DNA of 61,392 bases from Streptococcus orisratti DSM 15617 (GTDB taxonomy: Bacteria; Bacillota; Bacilli; Lactobacillales; Streptococcaceae), in the NCBI RefSeq assembly GCF_000380105.1, contig NZ_KB904452.1, positions 1 to 61,392 of the forward strand, given 5' to 3'. The position numbers and the translations under genes were made by a program. Each line of letters starts with the position of its first letter. Within the stretch, counting starts at the first letter, position 1. Positions 25,808 to 35,713 of this stretch are shown here, piece after piece. The notes beneath the pieces are model-generated. The model had not been told where the DNA came from and made no database searches. It worked only from the letters and a program-made list of their open reading frames with translations.

Positions 25808-27019
25808 TTACTCATCAGATAAATCTTTGGTTGTCTTAGTTAGTTCAATCGTTGTTGTTTTTTTCTCTGTCCCACGATAGAATGTGACTTTGATAGAATC
25901 ATTAACAGAGTGACCATAAAGGATACTTTGGAGATCTGAAGAGGAGGTTACTTCTTTGCCATCAATTTCAGTAATGACATCATACTTTTCAAGTTTTCCT
26001 TGAGCAGGCATACCATCAATAACTTTTGCAACGACGACACCATTTGTAATACTGCTAGGAATATTTAGCTGTGAGATAGCATTTGTGGAGAGTTCACTGA
26101 GTGCGGCCATTCGAATTCCTAATGCTGGACGCACAACTTCTCCATTTTGTTCAAGTTGATTAATAATCTTTACAACATCGTTTGCAGGGATTGCAAAGCC
26201 CATACCTTCTACAGATTCACCAGATTGGCTCGAAGTAGAAGAAATTTTACTTGAGTTAATGCCAATGACTTGTCCTTCAACATTGATAAGAGCACCTCCA
26301 GAATTTCCTGGATTGATGGCAGCATCTGTTTGAATAGCATTAGTTGAAATAGTTTCACCATTGCTATTTGTGAGTGTTACAGTACGGCTTAGACTGGATA
26401 CGATCCCTTGTGTTACTGAATTTGCATACTCGGTACCCAGCGGACTACCGATAGCAATAGCAGTTTCCCCTACAGTTAATTTATCAGAGTCTGCAAACTC
26501 TGCTACTGTTGAGATATTTTTTGAGGAAATTTTGACGACTGCAATATCTGAATAGGTATCTTCACCAACTAACTCACCGACGACTTTGGTGCCATCTGAA
26601 AGCATAATTTCAATTTGTTTTGCACCTTCAATAACATGTGTGTTTGTGACAAGGTAAGCGGAGTCACCGTCTATTTTATAGATAACTCCAGAACCTTCAC
26701 TATAGTCACTGAGTTCATCTGAAGAAGAACTATCAGATTGATCACCGAACATTTGTGTAGAAAAATTATTTTCGAGTGAACTACTTTGTGATTGATAATT
26801 GATTACCGAAACGACAGCTTCCTGCACTTTTTTTACGGCTTCTGTAGTACTCGTTGAGTTTTTATAAGAAACGCTACTAGTGGTTACATTAGAAGAGCTA
26901 GATACAGTTGTTTGAGACTTATTTGTTATATTCAAAGCGACTAAAGCTCCTGTTAGACCTGCTAAGAATAAAATAATAACAGCTGCAACAGGTTTCAGCC
27001 AATTTTTCATTTTTTTCAT
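25808..27019 (-). CDS. htrA: Serine protease HtrA (DegP family)
   Basis: HtrA is a membrane-anchored surface quality-control protease. The start MKKMKNWLKPVAA at 27019 has a GGAGG SD and gives 403 residues: a membrane anchor (about 11-30), a Ser/Thr-rich linker, a trypsin-like domain with His in TNTHVIEGA, Asp in YSDIAVVKI and Ser in NPGNSGGAL, and one PDZ domain near the C-terminus (about 295-385). It lies next to parB and oriC as in other streptococci. A perfect CiaR box overlaps its -10, so CiaRH control is likely. Confidence 0.96.
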   Translation of the reverse strand: MKKMKNWLKPVAAVIILFLAGLTGALVALNITNKSQTTVSSSSNVTTSSVSYKNSTSTTEAVKKVQEAVVSVINYQSQSSSLENNFSTQMFGDQSDSSSSDELSDYSEGSGVIYKIDGDSAYLVTNTHVIEGAKQIEIMLSDGTKVVGELVGEDTYSDIAVVKISSKNISTVAEFADSDKLTVGETAIAIGSPLGTEYANSVTQGIVSSLSRTVTLTNSNGETISTNAIQTDAAINPGNSGGALINVEGQVIGINSSKISSTSSQSGESVEGMGFAIPANDVVKIINQLEQNGEVVRPALGIRMAALSELSTNAISQLNIPSSITNGVVVAKVIDGMPAQGKLEKYDVITEIDGKEVTSSSDLQSILYGHSVNDSIKVTFYRGTEKKTTTIELTKTTKDLSDE

Positions 27020-27060
27020 TATTGAACCTCCAATATTTTGTAATAGCATATAAAATGTGA

Positions 27061-27077
27061 CTTAATTATACCTTAAA
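27061..27077 (-). promoter_or_regulatory. CiaR box and -10 of htrA
   Basis: The minus strand reads TTTAAG-GTATA-ATTAAG, an exact NTTAAG-N5-WTTAAG direct repeat; the -10 TATAAT (27065-27070) lies within it, 42 bp from the htrA ATG. As I recall, pneumococcal htrA is regulated by CiaR through such a repeat. Confidence 0.85.
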
Positions 27078-27094
27078 AAAAATGAAAAAGAAAG

Positions 27095-27192
27095 AAATCC
27101 ACAGCCTGTGGAAAACTGTTAATAAATTTTGATATTTTGGGCATAAAATGGTAAAAAAAGTAGAAAGGATGAGACTAGTAGCTTGTGGATAA
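27095..27192. other. oriC part 3: DnaA boxes between htrA and rlmH
   Basis: Consensus TGTGGATAA occurs at 27184-27192, a TGTGGAAAA variant at 27107-27115, and a weaker AAATCCACA at 27095-27103. They share the divergent htrA/rlmH promoter region. Confidence 0.7.
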
Positions 27193-27230
27193 GTTGTGCA
27201 ATTTGTGTGGATGTATGTTAAAATATCTCT

Positions 27231-27710
27231 ATGAAAGTTAAATTAATTACTGTTGGAAAATTAAAAGAAAAGTACCTTAAAGAAGGTATCGCAGAATATG
27301 TTAAAAGGCTTGGAAGATTTGCTAAAGTTGAGCAGATTGAATTGGTCGATGAAAAAACACCTGACAATGCTAGTCAGGCGGAAAATCAAAAAATTCTCTC
27401 TAAAGAAGCAGAACGTATTTTAGCGAAAATTTCAGATAGAGAATATGTTATTGCTTTAGCGATAGAGGGAGAACAGTTTCCTTCAGAAAAATTCAGTAGG
27501 CTTCTTTCAGAGGTTACGCTAAAGGGGTTCTCAGATATCACGTTTGTCATTGGAGGAAGTCTGGGATTATCATCTGAGGTGAAAAAAAGAGCTAATCTAT
27601 TAATGAGTTTTGGGCTACTTACTCTTCCCCATCAATTGATGCGTCTAGTCTTAGTCGAACAAATTTATCGTGCTTTTATGATACAACAGGGGAGTCCATA
27701 CCATAAGTAA
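27231..27710 (+). CDS. rlmH: 23S rRNA pseudouridine(1915) N3-methyltransferase RlmH
   Basis: RlmH is a SPOUT-fold, SAM-dependent enzyme that methylates pseudouridine 1915 of 23S rRNA in helix 69. The 159 residues carry the knot motifs [29 protein letters not shown] and the C-terminal [18 protein letters not shown] probable extended -10 (TGTTAAAAT) lies about 10 bp upstream of the ATG, so the leader is very short. It is transcribed divergently from htrA and is the first rightward gene after the origin. Confidence 0.96.
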   Translation: MKVKLITVGKLKEKYLKEGIAEYVKRLGRFAKVEQIELVDEKTPDNASQAENQKILSKEAERILAKISDREYVIALAIEGEQFPSEKFSRLLSEVTLKGFSDITFVIGGSLGLSSEVKKRANLLMSFGLLTLPHQLMRLVLVEQIYRAFMIQQGSPYHK

Positions 27711-28119
27711 ACAGATTGTCACTTCTACTTTATGATCCTTTATACTTTTAGAAAATCAAACTCAGACGTTGTTGCTTTTATTTGATGAAGACAGTTATGT
27801 CTGCAACTGTGTCGCCTAGTCTGAGTATAAGTGTTTATCTTTTTAAGATTGTTTTGCCATACCTCAGTCCAGCTTACAGTTTGCTATCTAATACTAAGAA
27901 CCTGTATTTCACAGTTCAGCACTTCTATCTAAGGTTAGTTTTTTTCAAAATACAGTCAGTATTTTCTCAATAAAGAACCTGCCTTGATTAGCGAAAAACT
28001 ATCTCTTATCTATAAGCACTTCACTTGTGAATACAGATTCTAAAAACAATCTAATGGTTAACCTGAAATTCCTTCAAAATTTTGGGTACAAAAACATAGT
28101 GGAGACAGTAAACAAACAA
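27711..28119. other. Non-coding stretch between rlmH and tRNA-Arg
   Basis: About 410 bp hold no convincing gene. Around 27763-27830 an inverted repeat (ACTCAGAC ... GTCTGAGT) encloses further short pairings (GTTGTTGC with GCAAC, AGACA with TGTCT), so the RNA could be structured. In S. pneumoniae the comCDE competence genes lie beside this spot; no trace of them is visible here. Confidence 0.5.
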
Positions 28120-28122
28120 AAT

Positions 28123-28155
28123 AAAAAGTGTCTGAACATTATTCAGGCACTTTTT
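28123..28155 (-). terminator. Terminator of tRNA-Arg
   Basis: AAAAAGTGTCTGAA pairs with TTCAGGCACTTTTT (one G-U pair) around a five-base loop, with T-rich tails on both strands; it lies just behind the tRNA. Confidence 0.85.
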
Positions 28156-28159
28156 ATTT

Positions 28160-28233
28160 TGATCCCAGCAGGATTCGAACCTGCGACCGTTCGCTTAGAA
28201 GGCGAATGCTCTATCCAGCTGAGCTATGAGACC
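28160..28233 (-). tRNA. tRNA-Arg (anticodon TCT)
   Basis: The minus strand folds as a cloverleaf: acceptor GGTCTCA/TGGGATC, D-arm AGCTCAGCTGGATAGAGC, anticodon loop CTTCTAA with anticodon TCT (reads AGA), and T-arm GGTTCGAATCC. The discriminator is A and CCA is not encoded. A tRNA-Arg next to rlmH is also found near the pneumococcal com locus, as I recall. Confidence 0.95.
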
Positions 28234-28245
28234 ACTAACCCATTC

Positions 28246-28275
28246 ATTTTAGCAAAATATCTATTCTTATGTCAA
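28246..28275 (-). promoter_or_regulatory. Promoter of tRNA-Arg
   Basis: On the minus strand TTGACA and TAAAAT are separated by 18 bp; the -10 ends 13 bp from the tRNA 5' end. Confidence 0.8.
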
Positions 28276-28322
28276 TATATAATTTCATATTTGATAAAAT
28301 AAAATGGAAAGAATTAAGGGGG

Positions 28323-28595
28323 TTAGTCTAAATAGTGTATGAGTGTTTTTTCTGTAAGGATATCTGAATAGGTATATGACTCAACGTAGGAGTTGTTAAT
28401 CGCGCCAGGAACATCAGAATGTTCGTTGTATTCAACGACAAAAAGAGAAGGATATACCTCTGTTAAACGACCAATTTTATTTTTCTCACGTTTGCGGCCA
28501 TTCTCTAAGGTCAATTCAACTAATTTTCCTTCATGTGCTTTAATTTCTTCTTTTATTTTTTTCATCTTTGCAACATCTGCAAATGCATCACTCAT
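28323..28595 (-). CDS. veg: Veg family protein (DUF1021)
   Basis: This 90-residue protein belongs to the Veg family, small Sm-like/SH3-fold proteins linked to biofilm gene expression in Bacillus. The family core GKLVELTLENGRKREKN, then GRLTEVYPSLFVVEYN, is clear at about 23-57. It lies 37 bp downstream of dnaB on the same strand, so it may be cotranscribed with it. The role in streptococci is not established. Confidence 0.9.
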   Translation of the reverse strand: MSDAFADVAKMKKIKEEIKAHEGKLVELTLENGRKREKNKIGRLTEVYPSLFVVEYNEHSDVPGAINNSYVESYTYSDILTEKTLIHYLD

Positions 28596-28632
28596 GTATT
28601 TTCTCCTTAAATGTAAAAATTAATTTTTTCAA

Positions 28633-29997
28633 TTAGCGTTCTTCAAATTGTGCGATACTGGAAAATTTATTATATTCCTTTTGAAACATTAATTTAACGG
28701 TGCCACGTGCGCCAGCACGGTTTTTTTCAAGAATAACTTCAATAGTATTATCTTCCACAGCATCATTATTTTCTTCATCAGTATCTCGTCGGTAATAATC
28801 ATCTCGATAGAGAAAGGCAACAATATCAGCATCTTGCTCAATTGAACCAGATTCGCGAATATCTGATAAGACAGGCCTTTTGTCTTGTCGTTGTTCCACA
28901 CCACGGGAGAGCTGACTAAGCGCAATGACAGGAACTTTTAATTCTTTAGCTAAAATTTTTAATTGACGGGAAATTTCTGAAACCTCTTGTTGTCGATTTT
29001 CTGGGCGGGTTCCTGTAATTAGTTGCAGGTAGTCAATGACAATCAATCCTAGTCCGCCTTCAACCTCTTGAGCAAGCTTTCGAGAACGTGCACGAATTTC
29101 TGTAATTTTAATCCCTGGGGTATCATCAATATATATGGGAGCCTCTGCTAGTGCCCCTTGCGCAATAGTCACATTATTCCAATCTTGTTCAGTCAGTTGA
29201 CCTGTCCGTAAAGCATGAGAATCAACAAGACCTTCAGCAGCTAGCATACGATCAACGAGGCTCTCAGCTCCCATTTCGAGTGAGAATATGGCAACGGGTT
29301 TATTTTGCTTAGTTCCTACATTTTGAGCAATGTTGAGTACAAATGCTGTTTTACCCACTGCGGGCCTCGCAGCGAGAATAATAAGCTGATCAGGGTGTAA
29401 ACCTGTCGTAATTTTATCTAAATCTCTAAAACCAGTAGGTAGACCAGTGACATCACCTTTTTGTTGGGAACGGATTTCAAGATTTTCATAGTTAACTTTT
29501 AAAACATCTGAAATTTTACGAAAACCGGTTCGATTGCTATGTTCATTGATTTGGATAAGTGCTTGCTCTGCCTTAGCCAAAATATCTTCTGAAGTGGTCT
29601 CACCATTATAGGCTAGGTTAACACTATCTGTCAACCTAGAAATAATATTCCGCAACATAGCTTTCTCAGCAACAATTTTAGCATAGTAGTCTGCATTTGC
29701 ACTTGTTGGAACGCTACTAACCAATTCTGCGATGTAGGATAGACCACCGATATTTTGTAAATCTCCTTGATCAGCCAGAATTGATCGAACAGTTGCAGCA
29801 TCAATCGCTTCATTTCGATCACTCAGTGTAATCATCGCTTGGAAAATGACTTTATGGGAGTGTTTATAGAAATCATCTGCCTCGATAAATTCACGGATGG
29901 TTATAAGCTTATCAGGGGAGATAAAGAGAGAACCTAAGACAGCCTGTTCTGCGAGAACATCTTGCGGTAAAACTCTTAATTCAGTTACATCAGCCAC
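28633..29997 (-). CDS. dnaB: Replicative DNA helicase DnaB (DnaC in Gram-positives)
   Basis: This is the hexameric 5'-3' helicase at the replication fork. The 454 residues show the N-terminal DnaB dimer domain (DVLAEQAVLGSLFISPD at 13-29), the linker, and the RecA-like core with Walker A AARPAVGKTAF and the conserved LSQLSRGVEQR, SDIRESGSIEQDAD signatures. Translation begins with GTG (MADVTEL) behind a GGAGGTG SD. rplI and gdpP lie upstream on the same strand. It is transcribed toward oriC, head-on to replication. Confidence 0.97.
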   Translation of the reverse strand: MADVTELRVLPQDVLAEQAVLGSLFISPDKLITIREFIEADDFYKHSHKVIFQAMITLSDRNEAIDAATVRSILADQGDLQNIGGLSYIAELVSSVPTSANADYYAKIVAEKAMLRNIISRLTDSVNLAYNGETTSEDILAKAEQALIQINEHSNRTGFRKISDVLKVNYENLEIRSQQKGDVTGLPTGFRDLDKITTGLHPDQLIILAARPAVGKTAFVLNIAQNVGTKQNKPVAIFSLEMGAESLVDRMLAAEGLVDSHALRTGQLTEQDWNNVTIAQGALAEAPIYIDDTPGIKITEIRARSRKLAQEVEGGLGLIVIDYLQLITGTRPENRQQEVSEISRQLKILAKELKVPVIALSQLSRGVEQRQDKRPVLSDIRESGSIEQDADIVAFLYRDDYYRRDTDEENNDAVEDNTIEVILEKNRAGARGTVKLMFQKEYNKFSSIAQFEER

Positions 29998-30031
29998 TAC
30001 TACACCTCCTATGTAATCAAACTGAATAGGG

Positions 30032-30484
30032 TTAAGCTTGTTTGATATTAAGTTTTATTTCAGCTGTAACTTCTTTGTGTAGTTTCACAGGTACCTCAAT
30101 TAAACCTAAGGCACGAATAGGATGTGACAATTCAATGTGGCGTTTATCAAGTTTTACTCCAAACTGTTTTTGAAGTTCTTCAGCAATTTTTTTAGCGGTA
30201 ATTGAACCAAAAGTGCGTCCATCGGGTCCGACTTTCTCAGTAAATTGAACACGTGTAGTCTCTTTGTCAAGTTCAGCTTTGATAGCTTTAGCTTCAGCAA
30301 GTAATTCAGCCTGTGCTTTTTCTTCGGACTTTTGTTTTCCTTTTAATTCACCAATAGCTTGGCTTGTTGCTTCTTTAGCTAAATTCTTCTTAATAAGGAA
30401 ATTTTGAGCATAACCAGTTGGAACTTCTTTAATTTCTCCTTTTTTACCTTTACCTTTTACATCAGTTAAAAAGATAACTTTCAT
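30032..30484 (-). CDS. rplI: Ribosomal protein bL9
   Basis: The 150-residue protein is L9 of the large subunit: N-terminal domain [20 protein letters not shown] with the conserved [17 protein letters not shown], a long connecting helix rich in Ala, Glu and Lys, and the C-terminal RNA-binding domain with [19 protein letters not shown]. Its start overlaps the gdpP stop by 4 bp and dnaB follows 34 bp downstream, the conserved gdpP-rplI-dnaB operon of Firmicutes. Confidence 0.97.
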   Translation of the reverse strand: MKVIFLTDVKGKGKKGEIKEVPTGYAQNFLIKKNLAKEATSQAIGELKGKQKSEEKAQAELLAEAKAIKAELDKETTRVQFTEKVGPDGRTFGSITAKKIAEELQKQFGVKLDKRHIELSHPIRALGLIEVPVKLHKEVTAEIKLNIKQA

Positions 30485-32457
30485 GATTCAGTCTCCTTAT
30501 ATTCGTTTAGTTCTTCATTGATTTGTTTTAATAATAAAGCTTGTGCTTTTGAAAGTGATGTGTCAGGAAGTTGACAAGCTGCTAGATTGAAATGACCGCC
30601 GCCACCAAGTTTTTCCATAATACGTTGAACATTAATCTTACTTCGACTGCGAGCAGATATAGAAGTAAGATTGTTAGGTGTGCGTGTTATAACAAATGTT
30701 GCTTCAATTCCCGACATTGATAATAGTGTGTCTGCAGCTTTACTAGAAATAACATTACTGTAAACAGCATTTTCAGCTCCACACGCAATAATAATATTTT
30801 CTGTAAATTTTTGACCTCGCAAGATTAACTCATTGATGAGACGGTATTCATCAAAATCAGTAGCTGAGATGTTCTGAATCTTAAGACTATCACTTCCCAA
30901 AGTTCTTAGATAACTTGCTACATCAAAAGTCCGACTCGTTACGCTAGCTGTGAAATTTTTGGTATCAAGCATAATACCAGCCATCAAAATACTGGCTTGT
31001 GTGCGACTAAGCGTATTTTTAGAACTTTGAAATTGTATGAGTTCTGTCACTAATTCGCTTGCGCTACTAGCTCCACTTTCAATGAAAGTGAGAACAGCAT
31101 TTTCAGGAAAATCTTCATCTCGACGATGATGATCAACAACAATGACATCTGTAAACATGTTGTAAAGATCTTTTGACAAAGTTAAAGCAGTTTTTGAATG
31201 ATCTACCATGACCAACAACGAGTGTGGCGTCACGAGTTCTTTAGCACGTTCAGCCGTTATTAACCGAGTATTCTTGTCATCTTTTATTAGATTAATTGCT
31301 CTAGAAATATCGGGGCTCATTTCATTTGGGTTATAGACGGCATAGGCATTATCAATGAGATTTCCAGCAAAAAATTGCATACCAATTGTTGCACCTAAGG
31401 CATCCATGTCAAGATTACGATGTCCAACAACAAATACGTTGTCAACCATTTTGATACGATCTGAGATAGCAGTCATCATAGCTCTGGTACGAGTTCGTGA
31501 ACGTTTCACTGTTGATACTGATCCACCACCAAAATACATCGTTTTTTTATGTTCTTCATTCTCACGAACGACCGCCTGATCTCCTCCTCGAACAAGTGCA
31601 ATATTCAAATTTTCAAGAGCTACTTGACCGATTTGTTGATGGTTACTTTGTCCAAAGGAAATTCCCATACTTAAAGTTAGTGGTAATCCATACTCTTTCG
31701 CTTTTAAGCGAAAAGTCTCTAAAATATCGAACTTCGTTTCAACTAAATCATTTAATACAGAGTAGTCGGTAAAAAAGTAAAAACGATCCATATTGACACG
31801 ACGGTAAAATATATTTTTACTATGTGCAAAATCAGAAATGAAATTAGCAACAAAACTGTTAATTTGTGAAGTTTCTGCATCGGACAAATCATCGGTAACA
31901 TCATCATAATTGTCAATAGATATGATTCCGATAACAGGTCTTAAAAAGGTAATATCCTCTTTTTGGCGATTTCCCATGAAACCATCAAAAAAGTAGAAGA
32001 TACCAGATGTCAAATCGAGATATGATGAGTATTTATTTCCGCCAATTTCAAAACTTTGACTAGCGGCCCCATCACGCTTGGATTGAATAATGTCTTGAAC
32101 AATATTTTCTTCAAAGTCTCCATTTTCATTGGTGAAAATAAGTTCTGCAAAGGGATTGAACCACTCAACTTCGGTTGTCTCTTCATCAAATTGAATAACA
32201 CCAACCGGCATTTTTTCCAACAAGTGCTTTAGACTTAGCTCTGTTTGATTATTTAGGAGTTCGATTTGATCTAATTCTGATAACTCATAGGCTTCTTTTT
32301 GATAATAAAGCAGAGCTACCATAGCAGATAACGCTAAAAAAATCAGTAATAAAAGAATAGTTTGTGAGTGTAATAAACGTACAGAAATTGCTAGAATTCC
32401 AAACAAAATTAAACCAATTAAAACCAGATGAATGGTCTCAAAACGAAATCTTTTCAT
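30481..32457 (-). CDS. gdpP: Cyclic-di-AMP phosphodiesterase GdpP
   Basis: GdpP hydrolyses c-di-AMP to pApA, controlling potassium transport, wall homeostasis and beta-lactam tolerance. The 658 residues contain two N-terminal membrane segments (about 8-50), a PAS-like domain (about 70-150), a degenerate GGDEF domain (about 170-305), a DHH domain with [12 protein letters not shown] near 343 and [12 protein letters not shown] near 443, and a DHHA1 domain ending with [11 protein letters not shown]. The catalytic DHH motif is intact. It overlaps rplI by 4 bp, indicating coupling. Confidence 0.96.
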   Translation of the reverse strand: MKRFRFETIHLVLIGLILFGILAISVRLLHSQTILLLLIFLALSAMVALLYYQKEAYELSELDQIELLNNQTELSLKHLLEKMPVGVIQFDEETTEVEWFNPFAELIFTNENGDFEENIVQDIIQSKRDGAASQSFEIGGNKYSSYLDLTSGIFYFFDGFMGNRQKEDITFLRPVIGIISIDNYDDVTDDLSDAETSQINSFVANFISDFAHSKNIFYRRVNMDRFYFFTDYSVLNDLVETKFDILETFRLKAKEYGLPLTLSMGISFGQSNHQQIGQVALENLNIALVRGGDQAVVRENEEHKKTMYFGGGSVSTVKRSRTRTRAMMTAISDRIKMVDNVFVVGHRNLDMDALGATIGMQFFAGNLIDNAYAVYNPNEMSPDISRAINLIKDDKNTRLITAERAKELVTPHSLLVMVDHSKTALTLSKDLYNMFTDVIVVDHHRRDEDFPENAVLTFIESGASSASELVTELIQFQSSKNTLSRTQASILMAGIMLDTKNFTASVTSRTFDVASYLRTLGSDSLKIQNISATDFDEYRLINELILRGQKFTENIIIACGAENAVYSNVISSKAADTLLSMSGIEATFVITRTPNNLTSISARSRSKINVQRIMEKLGGGGHFNLAACQLPDTSLSKAQALLLKQINEELNEYKETES

Positions 32458-32558
32458 TGAATAACCTCTTAACTCATTATTATACCATAAAACAGCCCTA
32501 AGTTATAGGACCGTTAAGGGGAGATTCATTACAGTTTTGTAACACAAACTTGAGATTC

Positions 32559-34448
32559 TTACTTATTTTTTTGCTTTCCTTCTAGATAAACCATCAAAAT
32601 AGAAATATCTGCTGGATTTACTCCTGAGATACGACTAGCTTGACCAATGGTTTCTGGATTGATCTTTTTAAACTTCTGGCGAGCTTCTGTTGCGATTGAA
32701 TCAATATCATCCCAATTAATGTTTTTTGGGATACGTTTTTCTTCCATTCGCTTCATTTTAGCTACTTGCTCAAGTGCCTTATTGATATAACCTTCATATT
32801 TGATTTCTGTTTCTAATAGTTCGATAACTTTGCTATCTAGTTTTTCTGCTGCTGGTCCAATAAAGCTTGTAGCGATATCATAATTGATTTCTGGGCGACG
32901 CATAAATTCTTTGGCAGAAAGTGCATCTGTGAGTGGTTTAAAGCCAAGTTCCTCAATTCGTTTATTGGTTTCAGTAATGGGTTTTAACTTAATAGTTGAC
33001 AACCTTGTCAATTCGTTGTCAAATTGACTTTTGCGAATTTTGAAACGCAAATAACGTTCATCGTCAACCAGTCCCACTTGGCGTCCAATTTCTGTCAGGC
33101 GCATATCTGCGTTATCATGTCGCAAAATCAAGCGGTATTCAGCACGGCTAGTTAAGAGGCGATAAGGTTCCAAGGTTCCTTTGGTTACCAAGTCATCAAT
33201 CATCACACCAATATAAGCATCACTTCGTTTCAAGATTAATTCAGGTTTTCCCTGAACTTTCAGGGCTGCATTGATACCCGCAACAATCCCTTGTCCTGCT
33301 GCTTCTTCATAACCTGAAGTTCCATTGGTTTGTCCAGCTGTAAAAAGTCCTGAGATTTTCTTTGTTTCCAAAGTGGCACGAAGTTGATGAGGTAAGACAA
33401 TATCATATTCGATAGCATAGCCTGTTCGCATCATTTCAGCATTTTCCAAACCTTTAATAGAGTGAATTAAATCTTTTTGAACGTCTTCTGGTAAACTAGT
33501 TGACAAACCTTGAATGTAAATTTCTTCGGTTTCACGTCCTTCTGGTTCGAGGAAAAGTTGGTGTCGTTCTTTATCTGAAAAGCGCACAATTTTATCTTCA
33601 ATGGATGGACAATATCGAGGACCAACACCTTTGACAATTCCTGAAAACATTGGTGCTCGGTAGAGATTTTTATTGATAATATCGTGGCTAGTTTGATTGG
33701 TATAGGTCAGCCAGCAAGGAATTTGATTCTTGAGGTAGTCTTGGTCATTTGACATAAACGAAAAATGATTTGGTTTTTCATCACCAGGCTGAATTTCGGT
33801 AGCTTCATAATTGATAGAGGAGGCTTTGATTCGTGGAGGTGTTCCTGTTTTGAAACGGCCAATTTCTAAGCCTAATTCTTTCAAGTTGTCAGCTAATCCA
33901 ATGGAAGCTAGACTATTATTGGGACCAGAGGAATATTTGAGTTCACCAAGGATAATTTCGCCGCGAAGTGCGGTTCCAGTCGTTACAACGACAGCCTTAG
34001 CCGAGAAATTTTGATTCGTAGCTGTACGGACACCGACTACCTTTCCATCTTCAACCAAAATTTCTTCAATCATGGACTGGCGGAGTGTTAAGTTTTCCTG
34101 TTGTTCAACGGTATGTTTCATAGTGCGGGCATAGAGTGCTTTATCAGCTTGTGCCCGAAGCGCTCGAACCGCAGGACCTTTACCAGTATTAAGCATTTTC
34201 ATTTGAATATAGGTTTTATCAATATTGCGTCCCATCTCACCGCCCAAGGCATCAATTTCACGAACGACAATTCCTTTTGCAGATCCTCCAATAGATGGAT
34301 TGCAGGGCATGAAAGCTAACATTTCAAGATTAATGGTTACTAGTAAAGTTTTACAACCCATACGGCTGGCAGCTAGACTAGCTTCAACACCAGCATGCCC
34401 AGCTCCAACAACAATTACATCATAATTTTCAGCAAATTCTCGTGTCAT
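32559..34448 (-). CDS. mnmG: tRNA U34 carboxymethylaminomethyl-modifying enzyme MnmG (GidA)
   Basis: With MnmE, this FAD- and folate-dependent enzyme installs cmnm5 on U34 of several tRNAs. The 629 residues open with the FAD-binding [19 protein letters not shown] near 14-32, followed by [13 protein letters not shown] and [17 protein letters not shown], and end with the C-terminal helical domain ([18 protein letters not shown]). Length is normal. It stands alone, 101 bp from gdpP, with a 300-bp spacer upstream containing a repeat but no gene. Confidence 0.97.
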   Translation of the reverse strand: MTREFAENYDVIVVGAGHAGVEASLAASRMGCKTLLVTINLEMLAFMPCNPSIGGSAKGIVVREIDALGGEMGRNIDKTYIQMKMLNTGKGPAVRALRAQADKALYARTMKHTVEQQENLTLRQSMIEEILVEDGKVVGVRTATNQNFSAKAVVVTTGTALRGEIILGELKYSSGPNNSLASIGLADNLKELGLEIGRFKTGTPPRIKASSINYEATEIQPGDEKPNHFSFMSNDQDYLKNQIPCWLTYTNQTSHDIINKNLYRAPMFSGIVKGVGPRYCPSIEDKIVRFSDKERHQLFLEPEGRETEEIYIQGLSTSLPEDVQKDLIHSIKGLENAEMMRTGYAIEYDIVLPHQLRATLETKKISGLFTAGQTNGTSGYEEAAGQGIVAGINAALKVQGKPELILKRSDAYIGVMIDDLVTKGTLEPYRLLTSRAEYRLILRHDNADMRLTEIGRQVGLVDDERYLRFKIRKSQFDNELTRLSTIKLKPITETNKRIEELGFKPLTDALSAKEFMRRPEINYDIATSFIGPAAEKLDSKVIELLETEIKYEGYINKALEQVAKMKRMEEKRIPKNINWDDIDSIATEARQKFKKINPETIGQASRISGVNPADISILMVYLEGKQKNK

Positions 34449-34638
34449 TATTTCTCCTTATCTGAATAGATATCAATCAGTCCCCAGAATAACATAATCC
34501 GAGTAAAACTTAGGTTACACTCTATTGAAATCATTTTAAAAAGAACATATATACTATACTCTTGATTAAGTTTATTGCGATAGACACTGCAAATGTTCCA
34601 TGTATGATTTTTTCGCAACAGAGTACCTCCTTTTAATA
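34449..34638. other. Spacer upstream of mnmG
   Basis: This AT-rich stretch (part of the 303-bp gap 34449-34751) should hold the mnmG promoter; a TATAGT-like -10 is present around 34555 on the minus strand. No gene is credible here. The rest of the gap is repeat copy A. Confidence 0.4.
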
Positions 34639-34738
34639 CACAAAAACAGCCAAAACCCTCGAAAATTGTACGCCGAAAAGACCTACAACTCCCATGAGCT
34701 TTGACCATCATGTTTATTGTTACGTTTATTTTATCAAA
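34639..34738. repeat. Dispersed 100-bp repeat, copy A
   Basis: This stretch matches 35587-35687 in direct orientation at roughly 84% by eye, including the perfectly shared block CCATGAGCTTTGACCATCAT. The two copies flank the RpiB-like gene. Confidence 0.8.
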
Positions 34739-34751
34739 TTCAACCTAAAAG

Positions 34752-35384
34752 TCAATTCTTAAAAGTGTGTAATCGAGTTAATAGTGCTTGATTATTCCCA
34801 TATTTAAATAAATAATCGGTAAAATTTTTTCTTTCCAAAACTTTAGAAAGCAATCTTGAGTCTAAAACATCAATAATATCTAAGAAACTTTTTTTAGTTA
34901 GTTTATTTAGCTCTAAAAAAAGCTGAACTTCTTGACGTTTTCGGTCAGCTGCTTCTGGTGGATAGCCAATATTAAATTCCCCATGAAAAAGTTCGTTTAA
35001 GGTATATTGCAAATTTAATTCACCAGACCAACCAAAATTTAAGCCTAGTGGTAAAGAAACCACATTGCCGTTGTTAATCCGACCAAATAGATAGGCATCC
35101 TGAGGTGTTTGCACAAAGCCACAACGTAAACCTGGCAAACTATTGCAAGCCATCATCATTCCTTGTCCAGAAGAACACCCCGTTACAATAAAATCAGCTG
35201 CATTTGTTTCAATCAACAGACTAATCATAACAGCTACTTCCACATAGGTGTAGTTTTCTATTTCTTCTGGAAACACGCCTAGATTAACAACATCATGGTG
35301 TCCGTCCACTACCTCACAAACTGTGTCAAACAAGAGCTGGTTGATCTCAGTTCTTGTACTAGCTTGAATAACTACAACACGCAT
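34752..35384 (-). CDS. RpiB/LacA/LacB-family sugar-phosphate isomerase
   Basis: The 210-residue protein resembles the RpiB/LacAB isomerases, which interconvert aldose and ketose phosphates. Shared features are the N-terminal beta-strand (MRVVVIQASTR), the central DFIVTGCSSGQGMMMACNSLPGLRCGF where the family has its active-site Cys and GTG/GxG loop, and the NNGNVVSLPLG segment. It is longer at the C-terminus than RpiB (about 150 aa), with a helical tail of unknown role. No PTS or sugar operon is nearby, so the substrate is open. It lies between two copies of a direct repeat. Confidence 0.75.
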   Translation of the reverse strand: MRVVVIQASTRTEINQLLFDTVCEVVDGHHDVVNLGVFPEEIENYTYVEVAVMISLLIETNAADFIVTGCSSGQGMMMACNSLPGLRCGFVQTPQDAYLFGRINNGNVVSLPLGLNFGWSGELNLQYTLNELFHGEFNIGYPPEAADRKRQEVQLFLELNKLTKKSFLDIIDVLDSRLLSKVLERKNFTDYLFKYGNNQALLTRLHTFKN

Positions 35385-35423
35385 TTTCCCCTCCTTTACA
35401 CATCTGTCAATTAGATTGACAAG

Positions 35424-35705
35424 CTACTCCTTAATCAAAAATCTAAGACCTTTCGATTTCAAGAACAGTTTTACATCATCTGTCATCAATAACACTGTTC
35501 CATCAATCGTTTTTAGATTAGGAAACTGACTCAGTTCTGATTCTGAAATTTTTGTAATATCAAAAAGGTCATCTTCTCTCCCCAATCGCAAAAAATAGCC
35601 AAAACTCTCGAAAATTGCAGGACAAAAAAGCCTACAATTCCCATGAGCTTTGACCATCATGATAATTGTTACTCTTATTCTATCAAAAGATTTGTAGAAT
35701 TTCAA
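35424..35705 (-). CDS. Doubtful short ORF containing repeat copy B
   Basis: This 93-codon frame is open, but its first 40 codons lie in the dispersed repeat, which gives a similar MVKAHG...IFE-FG reading in the other copy. The remaining part (GREDDLFDITKISESELSQF, then LKSKGLRFLIKE) looks more protein-like and may be the tail of a decayed gene. I do not recognise a family. It may be non-coding; the start is undetermined. Confidence 0.3.
   Translation of the reverse strand: MKFYKSFDRIRVTIIMMVKAHGNCRLFCPAIFESFGYFLRLGREDDLFDITKISESELSQFPNLKTIDGTVLLMTDDVKLFLKSKGLRFLIKE
35587..35687. repeat. Dispersed 100-bp repeat, copy B
   Basis: Direct-repeat partner of 34639-34738. Differences are spread along the length and include short gaps, so the copies have diverged for some time. 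Confidence 0.8.
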
Positions 35706-35713
35706 ATCTGGTG

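Noticed and set aside
34448..34711. 87-codon minus-strand frame before mnmG
   Set aside because: It consists of repeat copy A plus the mnmG upstream region; no SD or family, and the frame abuts the mnmG start.
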